From assembly GCF_045105435.1 (NCBI RefSeq), contig NZ_JBGCDL010000365.1, positions 1-12,982 of the forward strand: 12,982 nucleotides of DNA. The letters are read 5' to 3'. This document shows, in pieces, positions 1 to 6,229 of this stretch (within the stretch, counting starts at the first letter, position 1; every line of letters starts with the position of its first letter). The stretch is from Kordia sp045105435 (GTDB lineage: Bacteria; Bacteroidota; Bacteroidia; Flavobacteriales; Flavobacteriaceae). Below the pieces are notes generated by a model, which saw nothing but the letters and a program-made list of their open reading frames with translations, did no database searches and had not been told where the DNA came from. The translations under genes were made by a program, and so were the position numbers.

Positions 1-864
1 GCAGGAACTATGGGCAACGGAATTGCGCATACATTTGCTCAATTTGGCTTTAAAGTTCAATTAATAGATATCGCTCAAGCTTCTTTAGATAAAGGAATTG
101 CAACCATTACGAAAAACCTAGATCGTATGGTAACAAAAGAACGTATTTCGGAAGAAGACAAGCAAAATACACTCAACAACATTACCACATTTACAAGTGT
201 TAAAGAAGGTGTTGAATATGCAAGTTTAGTGGTAGAAGCGGCTACTGAAAATGTAGATTTAAAACTTAAAATATTTAGAGATTTAGACGAATTATGTCCA
301 GATGATACCATTTTGGCAACCAATACGTCTTCAATTTCTATCACACAAATTGCAGCAGTCACATCACGACCAGAAATGGTGATCGGAATGCACTTTATGA
401 ATCCTGTACCAATTATGAAATTGGTCGAAATTATTCGTGGATACAACACTTCTGATGAAGTTACAAAAACAATTATGGAACTTTCTAAGAAATTGAACAA
501 AGTTCCAACGGAAGTAAACGATTATCCAGGATTTGTGGCAAACAGAATTTTAATGCCAATGATTAACGAATCTATTGAAACCTTATACAATGGTGTTGCG
601 GGCGTTCAAGAAATTGATACGGTTATGAAATTAGGAATGGCACATCCAATGGGTCCATTACAATTGGCTGATTTTATTGGTTTAGACGTATGTTTGTCTA
701 TCCTAAACGTAATGTATGAAGGATTCAAAAATCCAAAATACGCGCCGTGTCCACTATTAGTAAATATGGTGATGGCAGGAAAATTAGGTGTAAAATCTGG
801 AGAAGGATTTTATGATTACTCAGAAAGTAGAAAAGCGGAAAAAGTCGCAAAAATGTTTAGCTAA
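1..864 (+). CDS. 3-hydroxybutyryl-CoA dehydrogenase (5' end outside window)
   Basis: Predicted NAD(P)-dependent oxidation of 3-hydroxyacyl-CoA (3-hydroxybutyryl-CoA) to the 3-oxoacyl-CoA, a cytosolic step of fatty-acid or butanoate metabolism. The reading frame is open from base 1 and begins inside the Rossmann dinucleotide-binding loop (AGTMGNGIA), so the ATG at base 10 is not the start; roughly ten residues lie upstream. Counting codon 1 at base 1, the NTSSIS segment at 108-113 carries the family's substrate-binding Ser, and HFMNPVP from residue 131 carries the catalytic His, followed by the conserved VEIIRG with the partner Glu. NDYPGFVANRIL and the C-terminal helical domain ending in GVKSGEGFYDY are typical. 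The 287 visible residues fit the usual 280-295. The stop overlaps the next start (TAATG). Family names hbd, mmgB and paaH all apply, so no symbol is given. Family assignment is very secure; exact chain-length preference is not visible. Confidence 0.96.
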   Translation, partial: AGTMGNGIAHTFAQFGFKVQLIDIAQASLDKGIATITKNLDRMVTKERISEEDKQNTLNNITTFTSVKEGVEYASLVVEAATENVDLKLKIFRDLDELCPDDTILATNTSSISITQIAAVTSRPEMVIGMHFMNPVPIMKLVEIIRGYNTSDEVTKTIMELSKKLNKVPTEVNDYPGFVANRILMPMINESIETLYNGVAGVQEIDTVMKLGMAHPMGPLQLADFIGLDVCLSILNVMYEGFKNPKYAPCPLLVNMVMAGKLGVKSGEGFYDYSESRKAEKVAKMFS

Positions 865-1304
865 TGATTGATACCAAAACGTATCACCTAACAAGTAAAA
901 AGTATCGAGAAATCTTCTTTTTTCTACTTATAAAAAGTATATTACTTCTGTTACCTTTTTTAATTATGTGGACCTTATTATTAGGTTGGCAACTTGGTCG
1001 TTTAATTGCTTTATACAGTTTGATCGTTCTTATTGTAGCCGGTTTTAGTTATTTTATGCTCACTTTCGTGAAGAATTTAGAACCGTTTTTTTCAGAAACC
1101 AGCATACAGTTTGATGCAGATACATTGCAAATTACAGTCAACGACGAAAGTAAAAAATGGAACATGGGCGAACTTAGAAACGTTGTCACCAAAGAAGGTT
1201 ATTGGCTTGTATATGTAACCAAAATAAAATACACATACATTCCACACGATATATTTTACTCAGAAGACGATATCACAAAATTCAAAACGTATATAAACGC
1301 TTGA
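864..1304 (+). CDS. Small YcxB-like two-helix membrane protein
   Basis: 146 residues, function unknown. Two hydrophobic stretches at about residues 17-40 and 46-69 predict a helical hairpin in the inner membrane. They are followed by a soluble tail of about 75 residues that looks like a small beta-rich domain: an FDADTLQITV strand, WNMGELRNVV, then a YWLVYVTKIKYTYIPHDIF segment and a short acidic helix (SEDDITKFKTYI). This layout resembles YcxB-like C-terminal domain proteins, which end in a 'tyrosine/isoleucine-pro then acidic helix' motif; the resemblance is from pattern recognition only. The ATG overlaps the dehydrogenase stop by one base, and its own stop (TGA, 1302-1304) overlaps the TTG start of the peptidase gene, so expression is likely coupled to both neighbours. 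No catalytic residues are apparent. Confidence 0.8.
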   Translation: MIDTKTYHLTSKKYREIFFFLLIKSILLLLPFLIMWTLLLGWQLGRLIALYSLIVLIVAGFSYFMLTFVKNLEPFFSETSIQFDADTLQITVNDESKKWNMGELRNVVTKEGYWLVYVTKIKYTYIPHDIFYSEDDITKFKTYINA

Positions 1305-1915
1305 AGCAACTCGTATTAATACTATGTTTATGTTTGCTTAGTTGTAAACAAACTGAGCAAAAAAGCGTGCCCAAAAAGCAACAAAAAAAGACAAATGTTT
1401 CCAAAGATCCATTTGTCTTTTTTGATCGTATTTTCGCCAAAAATCCAAACTACATTGCAAAAGGATTTGATTTTCCTATCGGGAAACCAGATGCAAAAGG
1501 CTATTACAATGCACAAAAATTTACGGTAAACGATCATTTAGGTGACGATTGGAATGGCACAGGCGGCGGAAATACCGATTTGGGCGATCCTATATACACC
1601 ATTGGAAACGGATATGTACAATTTGCCGAAAACTATGGCGGCGGTTGGGGAAATGTCATTCGCATTGTACACAAATACAAAGGCAAGTATTTCGAATCCT
1701 TATATGCACATTGTGATACAATCTCCGTAAAAAAAGGTAGCTTTGTTACTAAAGGCATGCAAATTGGCACTATTGGCAATGCAGATGGCGCATATTACGC
1801 ACACTTACATTTAGAAATTCGCGAGGATATTTTTATGGAAATTGGTGACGGATATAGTAAAAATACAACTGGATTTTTGAATCCGACAACATTTATCAAA
1901 TCTAACAGAAACTAA
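1301..1915 (+). CDS. M23-family peptidase, predicted lipoprotein (TTG start)
   Basis: Predicted zinc metallopeptidase of the LytM/M23 fold, likely acting on peptidoglycan from a membrane anchor. I place the start at TTG 1301, giving 204 residues: it produces a short lipoprotein signal (MKQLVLILCLCLLSC) with lipobox LLSC and Cys15 as the lipidation site, and a 4-base TTGA overlap with the previous stop. The frame is open further upstream to an ATG-like start at 1202, but that would bury the signal peptide and overlap the upstream gene by about 100 bases. A basic, low-complexity linker (about 21-35) precedes the domain. Zinc-ligand motifs are intact: H79-x3-D83 (HLGDD) and the HLH motif at 168-170, plus the family His at 137 (LYAHCD). 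So the enzyme is probably active, unlike degenerate M23 proteins. Whether it cuts peptidoglycan crosslinks or another glycyl peptide cannot be told. Confidence 0.9.
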   Translation: MKQLVLILCLCLLSCKQTEQKSVPKKQQKKTNVSKDPFVFFDRIFAKNPNYIAKGFDFPIGKPDAKGYYNAQKFTVNDHLGDDWNGTGGGNTDLGDPIYTIGNGYVQFAENYGGGWGNVIRIVHKYKGKYFESLYAHCDTISVKKGSFVTKGMQIGTIGNADGAYYAHLHLEIREDIFMEIGDGYSKNTTGFLNPTTFIKSNRN

Positions 1916-1916
1916 C

Positions 1917-3155
1917 GTGGCAAAAATACATCCATTCAAAGCGGTCCGACCAACACGCGATAAAGTAAGTCTTGTCGCAGCAAGATCGTATCAAAGTTAC
2001 ACGCAAGACGAACGTGAAGCACGTTTGGATTACAATCCGTTTTCGTTTTTGCACATTGTAAATCCTGGCTATAAATACCACAAAGAAATTTCTGGAAAAG
2101 AACGTTATAGTTTAGTCAGAAACAGGTATCTAGAGTTTAAAGAAGATGAAATTTTTGTGCAAGATAAATCGCCTTGTTTCTACATATACAGAATTGTAAA
2201 TCGTGAACAAAAAGTTTTCACAGGAATTGTAGCCGCTGCAAGTACGGAAGATTATGAAAACAATATCATTAAAAAACATGAAGATACGATTGAATATAGA
2301 GAGCAAATTTTTAAAGAATACCTAAAAACAGTCGGTTTCAACGCCGAACCTGTACTGCTCACCTATCCCGATTCTGACGTGATTAAAAACATTTTACAAA
2401 AATATACCGCAACACGTTCCGAATTTGAATTTACCACAACTTACAGAGATACGCACTATTTGTGGTTGGTTGAAGCTGCGGCTGATATCAAAGCCATTCA
2501 AGAGGAATTTACAGAAATGGGCGAAATCTATATTGCAGACGGACATCACCGTTCGGCTTCTTCCTATTTGTTAGGCGTAGACTCTAAAAACGAAAACGAA
2601 GCGCATACAGGCGAGGAAAGTTACAATTCGTTCATGAGTTATTTAATTCCTGAATCAGAATTGTGTATTTACGAGTTTAATAGATTGATTAAGGATTTGA
2701 ATGGATTATCGAAAGAACAGTTTTTATTGAAACTCGATCAAGTATATCGTATTGAAAATAGAGGTTGCGAATTGTATAAACCTTCTAAAAAACATCACTT
2801 TAGCATGTATTTAGATGGTGAATTTTACTCCTTGTACTTGCGTAAGACGAACTATAAATTTACCGATTCGTTAAGCGAATTAGACACACATATTCTGCAT
2901 ATCACTATTTTAAAACCAATTTTAGACATAAGCGATTTACGAAACGATAGCCGAATTGATTACGGATACAACAAACACAATGTCATTGAAATGAAAAACC
3001 GAATTGACTCTGGTGAATTTTCTGTTGGTTTCGGACTTGTACCTGTCAATGTTGATGAAATGAAACGTATTGCAGACGACGGATTAACCATGCCACCAAA
3101 AAGTACATACATAGAACCTAAACTGCGTAGTGGCGTTACTATTTATGAGTTTTAG
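1917..3155 (+). CDS. DUF1015 family protein
   Basis: 412 residues, full length for the DUF1015 family, whose biochemical role is not established. The start is GTG at 1917, one base after the peptidase stop, giving MAKIHPFKAVRPTRDKV, the normal family N-terminus. Family hallmarks are present: KKHEDT at about 119-124 and the signature YIADGHHRSAS (D208, G209, H210, H211, R212), which resembles a metal- or phosphate-binding site but is not proven to be one. LRNDSRIDYG and the terminal MPPKSTYIEPKLRSG are also typical. There is no signal peptide or membrane segment, so it is cytosolic. In many bacteria relatives sit beside serine-biosynthesis genes (serA/serC); that context is absent here, so no role in serine metabolism can be inferred from neighbours. 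It is the last gene of the tightly packed string. Confidence 0.93.
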   Translation: MAKIHPFKAVRPTRDKVSLVAARSYQSYTQDEREARLDYNPFSFLHIVNPGYKYHKEISGKERYSLVRNRYLEFKEDEIFVQDKSPCFYIYRIVNREQKVFTGIVAAASTEDYENNIIKKHEDTIEYREQIFKEYLKTVGFNAEPVLLTYPDSDVIKNILQKYTATRSEFEFTTTYRDTHYLWLVEAAADIKAIQEEFTEMGEIYIADGHHRSASSYLLGVDSKNENEAHTGEESYNSFMSYLIPESELCIYEFNRLIKDLNGLSKEQFLLKLDQVYRIENRGCELYKPSKKHHFSMYLDGEFYSLYLRKTNYKFTDSLSELDTHILHITILKPILDISDLRNDSRIDYGYNKHNVIEMKNRIDSGEFSVGFGLVPVNVDEMKRIADDGLTMPPKSTYIEPKLRSGVTIYEF

Positions 3156-3241
3156 GTGTTGGGTTTTGGTTATTGGTTGCTTCGCTTTTATGTGTTTGGA
3201 ATTACTTTTACATTTTGAATTTAAAATTTCATATTGTTATT

Positions 3242-3955
3242 ATGTTTAAAAAATATTATTTAATACGATTGATTCCTTTTTGTTTCGTTTTTTTTATTTC
3301 CTGCGAGAACGAAAAAAAAGAGCCGATTATTAAGAAAAATACGACTGAAGTCAAAAAAGATATAGTAGTTAAAAATGAAAAAACAAGTGCGAAAACAGCT
3401 GAAAATCCAATATATAAAGCTGCTGAAACTTTGAATATGGTTTTATTTGCCAAAGAATTAAAATATATAGACATTACTTCGGCTTCAAAGAAAATTCCAA
3501 AATGGGTACACATATTTAATTTCAAAGAACTCTTAAAAATTAGAGCATTTAAAGATCCAAAATTCAATAAAAGTTATATATCCGATAACTTGGACGATTA
3601 CGTATATTTTATTTTTGAATATCCAACGACAGCAATTGCACTAAACAGACTTCAAGAATATTCAGAACAAGTAAAAATGATAAACAAGGTAGAAAAAGAT
3701 GAAATTTCATTTGAAACGCTATCAGAACGTCAAAAAACAAGCTTTTACAACTCTGAATTTGGCGGTATTATTTTTAACAGCAACAATAACATTATTTATG
3801 TAAAAAAATCGTGCTCAGCGCCAAATAAAACTGTCCACATGCAATGGTCTACCTACGAAAAAATATTTCTAAACAGCTTTGAACAGCAAAAGAAAGATTC
3901 TATCATAGGAACAGGTTGCGGCTTTAGAGGCTGGGATACGTATACACGAAAATAA
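3242..3955 (+). CDS. Hypothetical lipoprotein
   Basis: I do not recognise a family. ATG 3242 is chosen because it gives MFKKYYLIRLIPFCFVFF followed by lipobox FISC, with Cys20 as the predicted lipid anchor; the frame stays open upstream to a TTG at 3173, but those 23 extra codons would precede the signal peptide. The mature protein (about 218 residues) begins with a charged Lys/Glu/Thr-rich linker (about 21-60) of the kind that tethers lipoproteins to the outer membrane. It then has a mixed alpha/beta domain rich in Lys, Asn, Tyr and Phe, with two C-terminal cysteines (KKSCSAP and GTGCGFRG) that could form a disulfide. It is separated by 86 bases from DUF1015 and by 23 from the YggS gene. Codon use looks more AT-rich than in its metabolic neighbours, in line with a fast-evolving or lineage-specific gene; this was not measured. 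Confidence 0.75.
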   Translation: MFKKYYLIRLIPFCFVFFISCENEKKEPIIKKNTTEVKKDIVVKNEKTSAKTAENPIYKAAETLNMVLFAKELKYIDITSASKKIPKWVHIFNFKELLKIRAFKDPKFNKSYISDNLDDYVYFIFEYPTTAIALNRLQEYSEQVKMINKVEKDEISFETLSERQKTSFYNSEFGGIIFNSNNNIIYVKKSCSAPNKTVHMQWSTYEKIFLNSFEQQKKDSIIGTGCGFRGWDTYTRK

Positions 3956-3978
3956 TTTTAAAAGAACAAGTATATTTT

Positions 3979-4641
3979 ATGTCAATAGCATCCAAAATAC
4001 AAGAATTACAAAACGATTTACCTAAAAATGTAACCTTAGTTGCGGTTTCTAAAACAAAACCTGTCAGCGATTTACAAGAAGCCTACGACGCAGGACAACG
4101 CGTGTTTGGTGAAAATAAAATTCAAGAAATGGCTAAAAAGTGGGAACAACTTCCTAAAGACATTTCTTGGCACATGATCGGGCACGTTCAACGCAACAAA
4201 GTTAAGTATATGGCTAAGTTTGTCAATTTGATTCACGGTGTAGACAATTATAAACTGCTGAAAGAAATTGACAAGCAAGCAAAGAAGCACGATCGTGTGA
4301 TTAATTGTTTGCTTCAAATTAAAATTGCTGAAGAAGATTCTAAATTTGGAATGTCAGCCAAGGATGCTACAGAATTACTCGCTTCAGAAGCATTTCAACA
4401 ACTAAAAAACATTGCAATTGTAGGCGTTATGGGAATGGCTACGTTTACAGACAATCTCACGCAAGTGCAACAAGAGTTTAAACACTTAAAAGTAACATTT
4501 GACAGCTTACAACAAAAACAACCGAATATCACTGTCATTTCTATGGGAATGAGTGGCGATTATGAATTGGCAATTTCAGCAGGAAGTACAATGGTGCGCA
4601 TTGGAAGTAGCATTTTTGGCGCTCGAAATTATCAACCATAA
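3979..4641 (+). CDS. yggS: YggS-family PLP-binding homeostasis protein
   Basis: 220-residue single-domain TIM-barrel protein that binds pyridoxal 5'-phosphate and helps keep cellular vitamin B6 and amino/keto-acid pools in balance (YggS/PLPBP family; no racemase activity is known for the family). The PLP-linking lysine is K25 in VAVSKTKP. Other hallmarks follow in order: FGENKIQE (43-50), WHMIGHVQRNK (64-74), the GHVQ loop being a close variant of the common GxLQ, EEDSKFGM (118-125), GVMGMAT (149-155), and the phosphate-binding end SMGMSGDYELAI ... VRIGSSIFG (188-214). Length is on the short side of normal because the N-terminal helix region is compact. It is cytosolic and starts 23 bases after the lipoprotein gene, so it may share that transcript. 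It is followed by the largest gap of the window. Confidence 0.95.
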   Translation: MSIASKIQELQNDLPKNVTLVAVSKTKPVSDLQEAYDAGQRVFGENKIQEMAKKWEQLPKDISWHMIGHVQRNKVKYMAKFVNLIHGVDNYKLLKEIDKQAKKHDRVINCLLQIKIAEEDSKFGMSAKDATELLASEAFQQLKNIAIVGVMGMATFTDNLTQVQQEFKHLKVTFDSLQQKQPNITVISMGMSGDYELAISAGSTMVRIGSSIFGARNYQP

Positions 4642-4719
4642 GGTTTTGAATTCTTTAGTTATCACATTAAATTCATCAATATATTTCTAAATAAATCACA
4701 AAAAAGAACTGCATTTTAC

Positions 4720-4748
4720 TTGTAAGAAAAGTATTAAAACTATATTTC
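4720..4748 (+). promoter_or_regulatory. Candidate Bacteroidota-type promoter
   Basis: A TTG at 4720-4722 and TATATTTC at 4741-4748 are separated by 18 bases. This fits the Bacteroidota consensus (TTG/TTTG, about 17-23 bases, TAnnTTTG) with one mismatch, the final G. It lies about 100 bases upstream of the TTG start at 4852, inside the gap after yggS, so it could drive the second gene run. The region is very AT-rich, so chance matches are likely. Confidence 0.3.
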
Positions 4749-4803
4749 TACGCATTTCAACTATTATTTTTAAAGATTAAGCGTCATTAGCTAGGAAACA
4801 TCC

Positions 4804-4837
4804 TTAGGATCTTTTTATATTTATACCAGAATCCTAA
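4804..4837 (+). other. Inverted repeat in the leader of the nuclease gene
   Basis: TTAGGAT (4804-4810) and ATCCTAA (4831-4837) form a perfect 7-base stem around a 20-base, mostly A/T loop, ending 14 bases before the TTG start at 4852. The left arm also overlaps a nearly palindromic ATCCTTAGGAT, so alternative pairings exist. A run of five T follows the left arm inside the loop. It could be a weak mRNA hairpin, a protein-binding dyad or chance. Confidence 0.35.
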
Positions 4838-4851
4838 ACAATGCATATCGT

Positions 4852-6213
4852 TTGTACGCAATAGTAGACATAGAAACCACTGGTGGAAAATATAATGAAG
4901 AAGGTATTACAGAGATAGCAATTTATAAATTTGACGGTCATAAAGTTGTAGATCAATTCATTAGCTTGGTAAATCCAGAACGTGAAATTCAACCTTTTGT
5001 AGTGAATTTGACCGGAATTAACTCAAAAATGCTTCGCGATGCACCAAAATTCTATGAAGTTGCCAAACGCATTGTAGAAATTACTACAGATTGTATTATT
5101 GTAGCACACAATGCTACTTTTGACTACCGAATTCTTCAAATGGAATTTAAACGCTTAGGTTTCGAGTACAAACGCAAGTCGTTATGTACCGTAGAACTTT
5201 CAAAAAAGCTCATTCCAGAAATGGAATCATACAAACTTGGAAAACTCGTAAGAGCTTTAGGAATTCCGATGAGTGACCGACATAGAGCTTCTGGCGATGC
5301 GCTTGCTACAGTAAAACTTTTTCAATTATTATTGGATAAAGATTCTGAAAAAACCATCATTCAGCAAGCAGTAAAAACTGAAATTCGTAAAAAAGTTGCC
5401 ACACGCCTACTCGATATTATTGAAGGTTTACCATCTGAAACTGGTGTATATTATATGCACAATGCCAAAGGGGAAATTATCTATATTGGGAAAAGTAAAA
5501 ACATAAAAAAGCGTATCAATCAGCACTTTACAGGCACGAATAACAAATCTAAAAAAATACAAAAACAAGTCGCAGCTGTTACTTTTGAACGCACAGGAAG
5601 CGAATTAGTAGCGCTTTTAAAAGAAAGTCAAGAAATAAAGCTTAAAAAGCCCATTTACAATCGTGCGCAACGAAAAACTATTTTTCAATATGCGCTAAGT
5701 TCATACAAAGATGAACACGGTTATATTGGTTTTCGCATTGAAAAAGCAGATGGACGTAAAAAATACATTACAACATTCACCAATATATCACAAGCCAAAC
5801 ACGTGATGTTTAAATTGACAGAAACATTCTCGTTATGTCAAAAAATCAACGAATTGTATGCGACCAAAAAACACTGTTTTCAGTATACAATAAAAGACTG
5901 TGAAGGCGCTTGTATACAAAAAGAAACTCCCGAAAGTTATAACAAGCGTGCGCAAGAAGCCATTGACAAATACAGCTATACAAATAAAGATATGCTTATT
6001 ATTGATCGTGGACGTCATCATGACGAACGCAGCGCAATCTTGATTGAAAACGGCGAATACAAAGGGTTTGGTTTTTACACGCTCAACTATCAAATTACCA
6101 ACAGAGACGTGTTAAAGACGATCATTACTCCAATGCAAAACAATAGAGATGTTCAGCATATTATTCAGAGTCATCTTCGTCGTAAGAACAAGTTGAAAAT
6201 CATTACATTATAA
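4852..6213 (+). CDS. DnaQ-like exonuclease / GIY-YIG (UvrC-like) fusion protein
   Basis: 453 residues joining two nuclease folds. Residues 1-165 are a DEDDh 3'-5' exonuclease like DNA polymerase III epsilon: D6 and E8 in DIETTGG, D91 in AHNATFD, H144 and D149 in HRASGDA, so all five catalytic residues are present. Residues 192-270 are a GIY-YIG domain like UvrC/Cho: GVY (198-200), YIG (211-213), R221, and ALLKESQEIKLKKPIYN with the metal-binding Glu at 258. The C-terminal part holds four cysteines, C329, C342, C350 and C354, spaced C-x12-C-x7-C-x3-C, closely matching the cysteine cluster that follows the GIY-YIG domain in UvrC. The UvrB-binding and C-terminal endonuclease/HhH regions of UvrC are absent. 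The start is TTG (MYAIVDIETTGG begins exactly at the first strand); the frame closes at a stop at 4792-4794 and offers no ATG. A role in DNA repair or nucleic-acid processing is inferred from the family. Confidence 0.92.
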   Translation: MYAIVDIETTGGKYNEEGITEIAIYKFDGHKVVDQFISLVNPEREIQPFVVNLTGINSKMLRDAPKFYEVAKRIVEITTDCIIVAHNATFDYRILQMEFKRLGFEYKRKSLCTVELSKKLIPEMESYKLGKLVRALGIPMSDRHRASGDALATVKLFQLLLDKDSEKTIIQQAVKTEIRKKVATRLLDIIEGLPSETGVYYMHNAKGEIIYIGKSKNIKKRINQHFTGTNNKSKKIQKQVAAVTFERTGSELVALLKESQEIKLKKPIYNRAQRKTIFQYALSSYKDEHGYIGFRIEKADGRKKYITTFTNISQAKHVMFKLTETFSLCQKINELYATKKHCFQYTIKDCEGACIQKETPESYNKRAQEAIDKYSYTNKDMLIIDRGRHHDERSAILIENGEYKGFGFYTLNYQITNRDVLKTIITPMQNNRDVQHIIQSHLRRKNKLKIITL

Positions 6214-6229
6214 CATATTTATTACATTT

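Noticed and set aside
4791..4815. Possible terminator hairpin (CTAGGA ... TCCTTAG followed by T5)
   Set aside because: The stem is short and bulged with a 4-base loop, and it lies downstream of the likely promoter. Too weak to call.
4846..4854. TATCGTTTG resembling a -7 box at the nuclease start
   Set aside because: The spacing is TA plus three bases before TTTG rather than two, and it overlaps the start codon, so it cannot be the promoter of this gene.
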